A stretch of DNA of 59,051 nucleotides, from NCBI RefSeq assembly GCF_000295935.2, contig NZ_ALWO02000016.1, positions 1 to 59,051 of the forward strand, given 5' to 3'. A model generated the notes under the pieces. It had not been told where the DNA came from. It worked only from the letters and a program-made list of their open reading frames with translations, and searched no databases. Positions 16,502 through 27,177 of this stretch are shown in pieces. The translations under genes were made by a program, and so were the position numbers. Every line of letters starts with the position of its first letter. Within the stretch, counting starts at the first letter, position 1. This stretch comes from Indibacter alkaliphilus LW1 (GTDB lineage Bacteria; Bacteroidota; Bacteroidia; Cytophagales; Cyclobacteriaceae).

Positions 16502-17164
16502 ATGGATGTTAAAATCGAAGAAAGCTGGAGAAATATACTGAGTAAGGAGTTTTCCAAGCCTTATTTCAAAGATTTGGTTGAATTTATTCGCCAAGAATAC
16601 CAAAATCAGTTGATTTATCCCAAGGGTAAAGAAATTTTCAATGCATTTGCGTATTGTCCCTTGGATAAGGTGAAAGTAGTGATTCTTGGTCAAGACCCTT
16701 ATCACGGTCCAGGTCAGGCCCATGGATTGTCTTTTTCGGTTAGAGAAGGGGTTCGTTTTCCTCCAAGTCTTCTGAATATCTTTAAAGAAATCAACAGGGA
16801 TCTTGATCAGTCTATTCCGTCTCATGGAAACTTAGAAAGGTGGGCTCATCAGGGAGTTTTATTGCTGAATGCAACCCTAACTGTAAGAGCACATCAGGCA
16901 GGGTCTCATCAAAACAAAGGCTGGGAAGAATTTACGGATGCCGTAATCAAAGTGATTGCCGAAGAAAAAGACAATGTGGTTTTTTTACTTTGGGGTGCTT
17001 ATGCCAGGAAAAAGGCTGCTTTTATATCAGACAACAAGCATTTAAAACTCTATGCCCCTCATCCCAGTCCGCTTTCTGCCCACCGTGGATTTTTAGGCTG
17101 TTCACATTTTTCCAAGACCAATGAATATTTGAGGGAAAAGGGTTTGACAGAGATTTCATGGTAA
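16502..17164 (+). CDS. ung: Uracil-DNA glycosylase, family 1
   Basis: 220 residues. The catalytic motif GQDPYHG is at 63-69 (Asp65 activates water) and the second motif HPSPLSAHRG at 187-196 (His187), with the uracil-binding Asn in LLNATLTV and the Phe in GLSFSV. It removes uracil from DNA to start base-excision repair. Single gene, convergent with lepB. Confidence 0.98.
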   Translation: MDVKIEESWRNILSKEFSKPYFKDLVEFIRQEYQNQLIYPKGKEIFNAFAYCPLDKVKVVILGQDPYHGPGQAHGLSFSVREGVRFPPSLLNIFKEINRDLDQSIPSHGNLERWAHQGVLLLNATLTVRAHQAGSHQNKGWEEFTDAVIKVIAEEKDNVVFLLWGAYARKKAAFISDNKHLKLYAPHPSPLSAHRGFLGCSHFSKTNEYLREKGLTEISW

Positions 17165-17261
17165 TAGATGTTTGTCCTGATCAGCAGGAAATCTATTGGA
17201 AATATTGTGCTGTCTATTTCTAAGGTTGATAAATAGTCTGGTGTTTTAGGGGGGGGATCAT

Positions 17262-17297
17262 CGAAAAAAAGAAAAGGTCAGCTTTTGGGCTGACCTT
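17262..17297 (-). terminator. Terminator at the end of the UPF0173-par-dapB-lepB run
   Basis: A 9-bp stem (17274-17282 with 17289-17297, 6-nt loop) is followed by a T-rich tract in minus direction, seven bases past the lepB stop. It may also work for ung in the other direction. Confidence 0.85.
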
Positions 17298-17303
17298 GAC
17301 TTA

Positions 17304-18380
17304 TTAATGAATGCTGTTAAAGAAACGACTCCAACGAATTTTGTTGAACATAGACTTATGCTTATCTAATGATAACCAAAGGAACCAAGCTTTTCCTACA
17401 ATATGGTCTTCTGGCACAAAACCCCAATACCTGGAATCCAGGGAATCATGGCGGTTATCACCCATCATGAAGTAATAATTTTGCTTGAATGTATAAGTTT
17501 CAACTTTTTGCCCATCGATGTAGAGTTCGTTGTCTCTGACTTCCACATCATCATGCCCTTCAAACTTTTCAATTGTAAAAGCATACTTGGCTATATTGTC
17601 CTTATCCATTGTGATGGTCCAATCCTTTCCAGGGATTTCCAAAGGCCCCATATTGTCCTTGTTCCAACCAAAGTAGGCTCCATCGGGGAATATTCTTGGA
17701 TCACCAAGATCTGCCCGATCTGTTCTCATAGTCACATTGCCGATGGCAGGAGATTTTTTTAACCTTTCTACAGTTTCCTCTGTTGCCATGACCATATAGC
17801 CCGAACCATTGGAGAAAGGCATGTAGCCCTCGGGGTTGATACCATAGTCAGAAAAGAAGTCAGAGCTGAGATTTCTATTTGTCATCACATCATAGGAAAA
17901 CTGCATTTCCTCGGGATTCTCACCTTGTTCTCCATTGATAAAGATTTGTGTCCCCCTGATTTCAAGTACATCTCCGGGTACTGCTACAGCTCTTTTGATA
18001 TAATTGGTTTTTAAATCCACTGGATATTCGAATTCTGCCGGATAGTTGAAAACTACCACATCATTCCTTTTTACAGAGGTGAATCCTGGAAGCCTCATAT
18101 AAGGAAGTTGGATCCAATCCACATAGGAATTGACGTCTGTTCCCCAGATTTTTTGATGCGTCAAAGGCATCTGAAGAGGTGTTTTTGGAACGCGGGTTCC
18201 ATAATGCATTTTACTCACAAACAGGAAATCCCCGATCAATAAAGATCTTTCCATGGATCCTGTGGGTATGGTAAAGGGTTCCAAAAGCAGCCACCTAATT
18301 AAAGATGCTGCAATTACTGCAAATATGAGTGCGTCCGCCCACTCGCGAGCGGCTGACTTTTTCTTCTTTTCTCCTGTCAT
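17304..18380 (-). CDS. lepB: Signal peptidase I
   Basis: 358 residues, inner-membrane serine protease that cleaves Sec signal peptides. One N-terminal helix (about 16-34) is followed by the catalytic Ser42 in TIPTGSMERSLL and the general base Lys129 in NYIKRAVAVPGD; the box GDNRHDSLDSRYWGFVP is intact near the C-terminus. A large insert between the boxes (about residues 155-275) is usual in Bacteroidota homologues. It is last in the run from 22142; the dapB stop is 14 bp upstream. Confidence 0.97.
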   Translation of the reverse strand: MTGEKKKKSAAREWADALIFAVIAASLIRWLLLEPFTIPTGSMERSLLIGDFLFVSKMHYGTRVPKTPLQMPLTHQKIWGTDVNSYVDWIQLPYMRLPGFTSVKRNDVVVFNYPAEFEYPVDLKTNYIKRAVAVPGDVLEIRGTQIFINGEQGENPEEMQFSYDVMTNRNLSSDFFSDYGINPEGYMPFSNGSGYMVMATEETVERLKKSPAIGNVTMRTDRADLGDPRIFPDGAYFGWNKDNMGPLEIPGKDWTITMDKDNIAKYAFTIEKFEGHDDVEVRDNELYIDGQKVETYTFKQNYYFMMGDNRHDSLDSRYWGFVPEDHIVGKAWFLWLSLDKHKSMFNKIRWSRFFNSIH

Positions 18381-18394
18381 TTTGTTTAAAAATT

Positions 18395-19117
18395 TTAGAA
18401 AGATAGGAAATCATCCATTGATAAAATACCTTTTTTGGCTTTTATCCACTCGGCTACGAGTACTGCTCCTTGAGCAAATCCTTTGCGGCTATGAGCGGTA
18501 TGTGCGATTTCAATATCATCGATTTCGGACTTATACTTGATTATGTGTGTGCCTGGGGCTGGGTCAATTCTTTTCGATGTGATAGGAATTGTTTGTTCAT
18601 TTTTGTCGGAATCCTCTTCCAATTTCCAATGATCAACCCTTGGATTTTCAGCAATAATTCCCTCAGCCAATGTGATGGCAGTTCCACTGGGAGCGTCTTT
18701 TTTTTCAGTATGATGGATTTCTTCCATGCTGACTTTGTATTCAGCCTGATCTTTCATCAATGAAGCCAAAAACTTGTTTACTTTGAAGAATATATTTACA
18801 CCAACACTGAAGTTGGAGGCATAAAAGAAAGCTGTATTGTGCTTTAATGTCAATTCTTCGATCTGAGGTTTTTGGTCAAGCCACCCTGTAGTTCCTGAAA
18901 CTACGGGGATCCCCCTTTTGATCGCCCAGCTGATATTTTCAACTGCAGCATCGGGTTGGCTGAATTCTATAGCAACATCTACTGAATCAGGGTCGATCTG
19001 ATCAAGATCTGACCTGTTGTCAATATTGATTTTTCCGGAAATCTGATGGCCTCTTTCTTCGGCGATTTCACCGATGATCCTGCCCATTTTTCCGTATCCT
19101 AACAAAAGTATATTCAT
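18395..19117 (-). CDS. dapB: 4-hydroxy-tetrahydrodipicolinate reductase
   Basis: 240 residues. It catalyses the NAD(P)H-dependent step of the diaminopimelate/lysine pathway. The N-terminal GYGKMGRIIG nucleotide-binding loop, VVSGTTGW, the catalytic region EIHHTEKKDAPSGTA and the C-terminal AHSRKGFAQGAV are all present. It supplies diaminopimelate for peptidoglycan. It starts two bases after the DUF5683 stop. Confidence 0.98.
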   Translation of the reverse strand: MNILLLGYGKMGRIIGEIAEERGHQISGKINIDNRSDLDQIDPDSVDVAIEFSQPDAAVENISWAIKRGIPVVSGTTGWLDQKPQIEELTLKHNTAFFYASNFSVGVNIFFKVNKFLASLMKDQAEYKVSMEEIHHTEKKDAPSGTAITLAEGIIAENPRVDHWKLEEDSDKNEQTIPITSKRIDPAPGTHIIKYKSEIDDIEIAHTAHSRKGFAQGAVLVAEWIKAKKGILSMDDFLSF

Positions 19118-19119
19118 AT

Positions 19120-19737
19120 TCAGAAATTAATTTTCATTGATAAACCAAACATATTTCCTCCTACTGACAAATTTTCGTAAACGGGTTCAAACCTGAAAGT
19201 AAGGTCTTCACTGACATCAAAGGAGGATAAATGCGCATCTACATGGGCATCTACTATATTGAGCGCATAGATCCCAATAAAGATAAAGTAATTCAGATCC
19301 CGGTTCCTTCGCCAGAAATTGACTTGCCTGACAAGTCCGACCCTGTTCAGGTTTGGGAAATTGTTTTCTTCTCCACGGTCCAACTGAAAAAGGCCTTCCC
19401 TGAGTGCTAAATATCTTCTATTGTTAAAATCTATAAAGAAGATGTTGGTAGCGAAGCCTCCATAAATCAAAGGTACTTTCCAGGCTTTTTCATTATAGAC
19501 CTGACCGGCCCCCGGAATGAAAGCAGACAGGAGGGTTGCTTTTTTTGGATCCTTTACTGTATTGTCTTTCAGCTTTATGGATGGAAGCTCCTTGATTTCC
19601 GTATTGAGTGTGTCAATACGCTGGGCCATAACATTTCTTGTACAGAAAAAGGACAAAACCAAAAGAGCAATGATCCCCGCTGGAACCATTGCTTTTATTT
19701 TTTCAAATCGAAATTTTAATGGAATTGCCGTATTCAA
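19120..19737 (-). CDS. DUF5683 membrane/secreted protein
   Basis: 205 residues. A basic N-terminus and hydrophobic stretch (MVPAGIIALLVLSFF) ending at AQ look like a signal peptide. The domain starts KKATLLSAFIPGAGQVYNEKAWKVPLIYGG, the DUF5683 hallmark, and contains RNRDLNYFIFIGIYALNIVDAHVDAHL. Function is unknown; its place between parB and dapB is consistent across many Bacteroidota genomes to my knowledge. The start is a TTG at 19737 adjacent to the parB stop; an ATG at 19689 is an alternative that leaves a signal peptide without the basic end. Confidence 0.85.
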   Translation of the reverse strand: MNTAIPLKFRFEKIKAMVPAGIIALLVLSFFCTRNVMAQRIDTLNTEIKELPSIKLKDNTVKDPKKATLLSAFIPGAGQVYNEKAWKVPLIYGGFATNIFFIDFNNRRYLALREGLFQLDRGEENNFPNLNRVGLVRQVNFWRRNRDLNYFIFIGIYALNIVDAHVDAHLSSFDVSEDLTFRFEPVYENLSVGGNMFGLSMKINF

Positions 19738-19740
19738 GGC

Positions 19741-20658
19741 TCAGATAATCTCCAGTATTTCAAGAATTCTGTTTAAATCTTCGGTAGATCGAAATGGGAT
19801 TTTGATTTCCCCTTTGTCTTTCCCATCAGATTTTAACTGCACTTTTGTTCCGAAATGGGAAGCCAGTCTTTGCTGTATTTTTCCAATCTCGTATTTCTTC
19901 ACAGGGTCCAAGTCCTGCGATTTGTCAGAAGTTTTTTCGGCTGACCCTTCGTTCAAGGCTTTGACCAATGCTTCTACCTTTCGTACACTTAGCTCTTCAG
20001 CAATTGTCCTTTTGTAAATGGCCAGCTGTTTGTCAATGTCTTCCACATTGATGATAGCTCGCGCATGTCCCATAGATATTCTGTTGTCTCTCAATCCGGC
20101 CTGAACATCAGGTGGCAGCTTCAAAAGCCTCAGGTAATTGTTGACCGTAGTTCTGTTTTTCCCCACTCTGTCTCCTAGTTGCTCTTGCTTCAGATCACAT
20201 TCAGCAAGAAGTCTTTGGTATGAATGGGCTATTTCAAGAGCATTAAGGTTTTCTCTCTGGATATTCTCTATCAATGCCATTTCCAGCATTTGCTGATCAT
20301 TTGCTGTCCTGACATAGGCAGGAATTTTGGTCAGTCCTGCTATTTTAGAGGCTTGAAACCGCCTTTCTCCTGAGATGAGCTGGTATTCTTTGTCTGCAAG
20401 TTTTCTTACTGTGATTGGCTGAATGATACCCTGAACTTTGATCGAGTCTGCCAATTCCTGAAGAGCCTCTTTGTCAAAATGGGTTCTTGGTTGGTAGGGG
20501 TTTACTTGAATTTCTTCCAAACCGATTTCAAAGATGCCTGCAACAGGGTGGGATGGTACCAATTCCTGGCTTTTGTTTTTTTGAGGCGAATCTTCCAGTA
20601 AGGCACCCAGTCCTCTGCCTAATGCAGATTTTTTAGGTGTAGGTTTTTTATCAGCCAT
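19741..20658 (-). CDS. parB: Chromosome-partitioning protein ParB
   Basis: 305 residues. The N-terminal ParB/Srx domain includes NPYQPRTHFD and the CTP-binding motif SGERRFQA, followed by ALIENIQRENLNALEIA and the helix-turn-helix (QEQLGDRVGKNRTTVNNYLRLLKLP). A C-terminal dimerisation region ends LNRILEILEII. It should bind parS and load condensin with ParA. It starts five bases after parA. No parS site was found in the window. Confidence 0.97.
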   Translation of the reverse strand: MADKKPTPKKSALGRGLGALLEDSPQKNKSQELVPSHPVAGIFEIGLEEIQVNPYQPRTHFDKEALQELADSIKVQGIIQPITVRKLADKEYQLISGERRFQASKIAGLTKIPAYVRTANDQQMLEMALIENIQRENLNALEIAHSYQRLLAECDLKQEQLGDRVGKNRTTVNNYLRLLKLPPDVQAGLRDNRISMGHARAIINVEDIDKQLAIYKRTIAEELSVRKVEALVKALNEGSAEKTSDKSQDLDPVKKYEIGKIQQRLASHFGTKVQLKSDGKDKGEIKIPFRSTEDLNRILEILEII

Positions 20659-20663
20659 AATTT

Positions 20664-21449
20664 TTATGCGTCAGTAGTTTTCCCCATTCCATTTTTGATG
20701 GCAATTTCATGGGCTAAATTTAAGTAAGCGACTGCCCCTTTTCCGTCTGCATCAAATGCAATTGCCGGTAAACCAAAGCTAGGGGACTCACTTAAGCGTA
20801 CATTTCTGGGGATAATTGTCTGAAAAACCAGGTTTTTGAAATGCAATCTTACTTCTTCCACAACTTGATTGCTCAATCTAAGTCTCACATCATACATGGT
20901 AAGTAGTATGCCTTCGATTTCCAGATCTGGATTAAGACGCGTCTGTATGATTTTGATGGTGTTGAGAAGCTTTCCTAATCCTTCCAGAGCGAAGTATTCG
21001 CATTGAACAGGTATGATAACTGAATTGGCAGCTGTAAGTGCATTGATTGTAATGAGACCAAGTGAAGGCGAGCAATCAATGATTATGAAATCATATTTAT
21101 CTCTGACTTTGGCGATTACGCCTTTCATTTTTTCTTCCCTGTTTTCCAGATTGATCATCTCTACCTCAGCACCTACAAGGTCAATGTGTGAAGGAACTAG
21201 TTCAAGATGTTCTATTTCTGTTTTAAGAATGATGCTCTGGATATCTATTCCGTCAACCATACATTCATAAATACTGGTATCTATACCTTTTGGGTCATGG
21301 CCAAGTCCCGAGGTGGTATTGGCCTGCGGGTCAGCGTCTATAACAAGGGTTTTGAATTCCAACACTGCCAAGCTGGCTGCCAGATTCATAGCGGTAGTAG
21401 TTTTTCCTACGCCTCCCTTTTGATTTGCTATTGCAATTACTTTTCCCAT
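20664..21449 (-). CDS. parA: ParA family chromosome-partitioning ATPase
   Basis: 261 residues. The deviant Walker [15 protein letters not shown] (11-24), Walker A' [15 protein letters not shown] and [12 protein letters not shown] are intact. It forms an ATP-dependent nucleoid-bound gradient that moves ParB-parS. Encoded nine bases after the UPF0173 gene and five before parB, in one minus-strand run. Confidence 0.97.
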   Translation of the reverse strand: MGKVIAIANQKGGVGKTTTAMNLAASLAVLEFKTLVIDADPQANTTSGLGHDPKGIDTSIYECMVDGIDIQSIILKTEIEHLELVPSHIDLVGAEVEMINLENREEKMKGVIAKVRDKYDFIIIDCSPSLGLITINALTAANSVIIPVQCEYFALEGLGKLLNTIKIIQTRLNPDLEIEGILLTMYDVRLRLSNQVVEEVRLHFKNLVFQTIIPRNVRLSESPSFGLPAIAFDADGKGAVAYLNLAHEIAIKNGMGKTTDA

Positions 21450-21458
21450 CAGGTTATA

Positions 21459-22142
21459 TTATAACTTTATAGATTCTCCAATATTAAGTAAAATCAATTC
21501 TTTTCCTGCCTTTGCCGCTGCTTTTTTTGCTTGTTCCAAATCAATTTCAATATATGGAAAGGTGTCATAATGCATTCCAATGATTTTGTCAGTACCCACA
21601 AAATCAGCGGCTTTGATAGCATCTGCTATCCCCATTGTGAAATTGTCACCGATCGGAAGAAAAGCGAAATCTACTTTGAACTCTTCTCCGATGAGCTTCA
21701 TGTCATAAGTAAGTGCCGTGTCTCCAGCATAGTAAAAGCAACCGCCCTCATGTTTGACTACAAAACCACCTGGGTTCCCTCCTGAAGAACCATCAGGAAG
21801 TGTACTGCTATGGATAGCAGTCACATATTTTACCCAACCGAAGTCAAATTTCTTACTTCCCCCGTGGTTCATAGGATGAAATTTTTTCACTCCTTTTTCA
21901 GAAAACCAAACAGCAACTTCGTAATTGGATACGAGCATGGCATCTGAGGACTTTGCGATAGCCTCTGCGTCTGCTACATGGTCTTCATGACCGTGGCTGA
22001 TGAGAACATAATCCGCTTTGAGGGATGATACATCTATTTCGGAAGCTTTTTCATTTGGACTGATAAAGGGGTCAAAAATAATAGATTTACCCCCCATTTT
22101 TACCAAAAAGGCTGAATGCCCATAGTATGTGATGTCAATCAT
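21459..22142 (-). CDS. UPF0173 metal-dependent hydrolase (metallo-beta-lactamase fold)
   Basis: 227 residues. The metal site HGHEDH is at 50-55, with later ligands in YYAGDTALT and the His in IGMHYDTFP. Family members are small MBL-fold hydrolases of unknown physiological substrate. It heads the par run, with a -7 box about 30 bp upstream. No signal peptide, so cytoplasmic. Confidence 0.92.
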   Translation of the reverse strand: MIDITYYGHSAFLVKMGGKSIIFDPFISPNEKASEIDVSSLKADYVLISHGHEDHVADAEAIAKSSDAMLVSNYEVAVWFSEKGVKKFHPMNHGGSKKFDFGWVKYVTAIHSSTLPDGSSGGNPGGFVVKHEGGCFYYAGDTALTYDMKLIGEEFKVDFAFLPIGDNFTMGIADAIKAADFVGTDKIIGMHYDTFPYIEIDLEQAKKAAAKAGKELILLNIGESIKL

Positions 22143-22173
22143 GGTGTGTCAGTTTATTGGTTTATAAGGCTTA

Positions 22174-22181
22174 CAAATATA
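22174..22181 (-). promoter_or_regulatory. -7 promoter box for the UPF0173-parAB-lepB run
   Basis: TATATTTG on the minus strand fits TAnnTTTG and lies about 32 bp before the UPF0173 start. A clear -33 box is not evident. All six genes to lepB have gaps of 14 bp or less. Confidence 0.45.
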
Positions 22182-22261
22182 TAATTAATATCGAACCTAT
22201 AAACGAATTGTTTTCCACATCTGTATGTGGATACCTCTAAGCCTCTGATTATGAACTTCTG

Positions 22262-22291
22262 AAAAGAAAAAGAGACCACTGAGGGTCTCTT
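22262..22291 (-). terminator. Terminator of yidC
   Basis: AAGAGACC/GGTCTCTT (22270-22277 with 22284-22291) forms an 8-bp stem followed by a T-rich tract in minus direction, five bases past the yidC stop. Confidence 0.85.
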
Positions 22292-22296
22292 CAATT

Positions 22297-24105
22297 TTAT
22301 TTTTTTCTATTTGCCTCAGCGGCCTTCATCGCATCTTCCAGTTTTTGCTGGAATTTGGACTTTTTCTTGTTTACATTTTTCTTTTTGTTCTCCTCAATCT
22401 TCTCTCTGATTTTGCTATCATCTACAAATAGCTTGATCAATGCCTGCTGCCCAAAGGTCACCATATTGGAAACAAAATAATAGAAACTTAAAGCTGCAGG
22501 GAAAGAATTCAGTACAAACATGAATATTACCGGCATGATATAACCAATATTCTTCATTGGGCCAGTCTGGGCAGTCAGCTGATTGTTGAAATGTGTATAG
22601 GCAATCTGCGAAACAGTCATCAACAAGGTGAACAAACTGACGTGGGCACCATAGAAAGGAATGGTAAACGGCAAGTTGATGATTGAATCATAAGTAGAAA
22701 GGTCATGAGCCCATAGGAATGATTCCTGACGTAATTCTATCGAATTAGGGAAAAAGAAGAACATCGCGAATAGGAAAGGCATCTGAAATACCATAGGCAA
22801 ACATCCTGAAATCGGGCTAACACCAAGCTGTCCAAAGAGCTTCATTTGCTCCTGCTGCATTTTGGTAGGATCGTCAGGGTATTTTGCTTTAAGCTCGTCA
22901 ATTTCAGGTTTGATTACCCGCATTTTGGCCATTCCCATATAAGACTTGTATGTCAATGGAAATAACGCTGCTTTGATAATCAAAACGATCAGGATGATTA
23001 TGATACCATAATTGCTGAAGTATCTTTCCAGAAACTGAAACAGATTGACAATGATATACTTATTTACCCAGCTTACGAAAACGTAACCCATGTAAACATT
23101 TTCCTCAAAGCCCGGTGTGACTTTTTTGAGTACATTGTAATTGTTTGGTCCAAAATAATAGCTCAGGTCTACTCTTCCATTTTCAATAGGAATGATCAAC
23201 TCAGCCCTCATGTTTTTCACTGAAAGTGTATCTTTTGGAGTTTGCTGCTCAAAAATACCTGAGGAGAATTGCCTGTCTGCTATAATCCCTGATGTAAAGA
23301 ACCTTTGGCTGAAACTTACCCACTTCAAAGGTTCGTTGATTTGGTCATCATCTGAATCTGAGCTCAAACTCAGGTCATTGTGCTTGCCGGAAGTCTTATA
23401 CCAATTGATATTGGTTTTTCTTCTGGACTCTTCCAAATCCTGTTCTTGCCTGAGCAATCTGTCATCCCAAACCATTTTCAGGTCCGAACTGCTCAGATTT
23501 CTTTCAAGCCCTGAAAATTCCAGTGACTTACCTAAAATGTAGCCGCCCTCAGGTAAGGTGTAAGTTCTTACTATCTGTCCATTTCCACTTTGCGCTATGA
23601 AAGTCAAAACTGTGGCATCGACACCTTCCATATCCATGGTGGATACAGTAGGGTTGAAATAAAATTGATTGAGGCTCAATTGTCCTTTGTCAGTTTCAAT
23701 GAAATAATCAAGGTCTGAACTCTCACTCTCCACAAGGAGCAAAGGTCTTTGGTCCCATGTTTTGAATTCTTTCAATTCAACCTGCTTGATTTCAGCACCT
23801 TTGGTTGAAAATGTAACAATCATCTTGTCATTTTCAATCTTGATATCCTCTTCCTGACCTCTGGTCATTGCCGCAAAAACACCAAACTCCCTTTGTGCTC
23901 TGACATCCTGGAGGCTATCAGGTTCAGACATGAACTCTGTCACGTCTTGGTCAATTTCATTCGCAGCTTCAGAATCATTCAAAGCCGTCTGCGCAGCTTC
24001 TGTACTTTCCTGAGGAAGTGGTTCAGGAGCACTTGCAAAGAACAGCGAATAAATCAGCAAGACTGCTGCGAACAGTATCAGTCCTGTCGCTTGATTTCTA
24101 TCCAT
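22297..24105 (-). CDS. yidC: Membrane protein insertase YidC
   Basis: 602 residues. An N-terminal membrane helix (about 7-23), a large periplasmic beta domain (about 60-340) typical of Gram-negative YidC, and a C-terminal five-helix insertase core are present (VNKYIIVNLFQFL, FPLTYKSYMGMAKMR, SPISGCLPMVFQMPFLFAMFF, PVIFMFVLNSFPAALSFYYFVSN). The basic C-terminal tail (KKKNVNKKKSKFQQK) can bind ribosomes. It lies downstream of pyrG, but a terminator between them suggests partly separate transcription. Confidence 0.97.
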   Translation of the reverse strand: MDRNQATGLILFAAVLLIYSLFFASAPEPLPQESTEAAQTALNDSEAANEIDQDVTEFMSEPDSLQDVRAQREFGVFAAMTRGQEEDIKIENDKMIVTFSTKGAEIKQVELKEFKTWDQRPLLLVESESSDLDYFIETDKGQLSLNQFYFNPTVSTMDMEGVDATVLTFIAQSGNGQIVRTYTLPEGGYILGKSLEFSGLERNLSSSDLKMVWDDRLLRQEQDLEESRRKTNINWYKTSGKHNDLSLSSDSDDDQINEPLKWVSFSQRFFTSGIIADRQFSSGIFEQQTPKDTLSVKNMRAELIIPIENGRVDLSYYFGPNNYNVLKKVTPGFEENVYMGYVFVSWVNKYIIVNLFQFLERYFSNYGIIIILIVLIIKAALFPLTYKSYMGMAKMRVIKPEIDELKAKYPDDPTKMQQEQMKLFGQLGVSPISGCLPMVFQMPFLFAMFFFFPNSIELRQESFLWAHDLSTYDSIINLPFTIPFYGAHVSLFTLLMTVSQIAYTHFNNQLTAQTGPMKNIGYIMPVIFMFVLNSFPAALSFYYFVSNMVTFGQQALIKLFVDDSKIREKIEENKKKNVNKKKSKFQQKLEDAMKAAEANRKK

Positions 24106-24127
24106 AAAATTTACTTTATTCTCTTTT

Positions 24128-24187
24128 TGAAAAGCAAAAGTAACCCAAAACCGACAGTTTCTATACTTCTGTTCGATTTTGGGTTAC
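24128..24187 (-). terminator. Hairpin terminator between pyrG and yidC
   Basis: GTAACCCAAAA and TTTTGGGTTAC (24140-24150 with 24177-24187) form an 11-bp perfect stem, extendable with mismatches, followed in minus direction by TTTTGCTTTT. Confidence 0.7.
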
Positions 24188-24214
24188 CGTGTTTTATAAA
24201 AGAGCTTATTACAA

Positions 24215-25909
<1,695 letters not shown>

Positions 25910-26066
25910 TTAATTCTTTTATGAAATTTTGTTTAACATTGGCAGCTTTTAGACAATCATGGAGGTATCTTAGAAAAAAAGAGCTGTTGTTTTGTTTGGA
26001 ATCTAGAAATGCTCTGGTACAATCTACCTTTGTACATATTCCGAAAAAAGGTTCTTCAAACTTAGA

Positions 26067-26100
26067 AAAAAAAAGAAAGTGGTCTTTTCTTGACCACTTC
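26067..26100 (-). terminator. Terminator of the DUF2911 gene
   Basis: GAAGTGGTC/GACCACTTTC hairpin (stem about 26076-26084 with 26092-26100) followed by nine T interrupted by one C in minus direction. Confidence 0.8.
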
Positions 26101-26124
26101 TCTATATTCACTTTCCTATACATC

Positions 26125-26976
26125 TTACTTGATTGACTTGATTAATCTCTCATTTAATCCCACGTAATCAGGGTTTTTTGCATCTCTGGCCATCTCCATA
26201 GATTTTTTGGCAGATTCTAAGGCTTCCTTTTTCTTACCCAATGCCAGTTCGATTTTAGCTTTTAAGTGGACTGTCCAGTATTTGGGATCATCCACTACAG
26301 ACCTATTGATCCAATCATAAGCCTGATCCATGTCTTTGTTATTGGTAAAGTAATAATTGGCAGCTTGATAATAAAGCCCTGGATTTGTTGGTTGTTGATC
26401 GATGACCAATTCTTTGATCTGGGACATCACAATATCGTCTACCTCAGTTTCAATCCTGAATTTAGCTCTAGTGTTTTCCCACTTGATGGCAACGGATGTT
26501 CCGGTATCTGAAATGTCCACAAAATTGATCTCCATGGTTTCGTATTTTTGACCCGTCTTACCAGGTTTTACCTTAAATCTCAATACATCATCCTCAGAAT
26601 TGTATCCAACGGCTCCCCAAAGCTTAGTATTGGATGACAGGATAATGGTCCATTCATTTTTGTCAGGGATAGCATAGAGTGCATAATCTCCGGCAGGCAC
26701 CTCATTTCCTTCGATTTTGACTTCAGTAGAAAACGAGATTACAGTGGCTGCATTTGCGCCAGTTCTCCATACATCGCCATAGGGAACAAGTTCTCCGAAG
26801 ATCTTTCTTCCACGCATACTTGGTCTACTGTATTCTATACGAACATCCGTAAGGCCTACTTTTTGGCTGATTTGTGCAGCAGGGCTGGCTTGAGGCATTT
26901 GGATTTGCTGTGCTGAAGCTAGGTTTAAGCCAATCATAAGGCAAAAAACCGTTAAAAAGGTGATTCTTATTGTCAT
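26125..26976 (-). CDS. Secreted DUF2911 protein with TPR-like tail
   Basis: 283 residues with a signal peptide (ITFLTVFCLMIGLNLASAQQ). The DUF2911 domain covers about 35-180 (VEYSRPSMRGRKIFG-like segment, VPYGDVWRTGANAAT, VPAGDYALYAIP, WGAVGYNSEDDVLRF). The last about 90 residues resemble tetratricopeptide helices (NPGLYYQAANYYFTN, AYDWINRSVVDDPKYW). Function is unknown; it is likely periplasmic. Monocistronic with its own terminator. Confidence 0.88.
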   Translation of the reverse strand: MTIRITFLTVFCLMIGLNLASAQQIQMPQASPAAQISQKVGLTDVRIEYSRPSMRGRKIFGELVPYGDVWRTGANAATVISFSTEVKIEGNEVPAGDYALYAIPDKNEWTIILSSNTKLWGAVGYNSEDDVLRFKVKPGKTGQKYETMEINFVDISDTGTSVAIKWENTRAKFRIETEVDDIVMSQIKELVIDQQPTNPGLYYQAANYYFTNNKDMDQAYDWINRSVVDDPKYWTVHLKAKIELALGKKKEALESAKKSMEMARDAKNPDYVGLNERLIKSIK

Positions 26977-27177
26977 GGTGTAATAGTTGATGATTAATTA
27001 TTGGATTTTTCCTTTAGTTGTTATATTGCGAATGGATAGTTTTAACTTGGAAAAAGTCAAAACTTCTATTGATTACCCATTATTAACTGCTTGCGGAAGC
27101 TTATTTGCGAAAATAACGATTGTTATTGCTTATTGTGATGAAGCAGCAAAAATTATTTAATTGTCAAAGTAAAGTTC

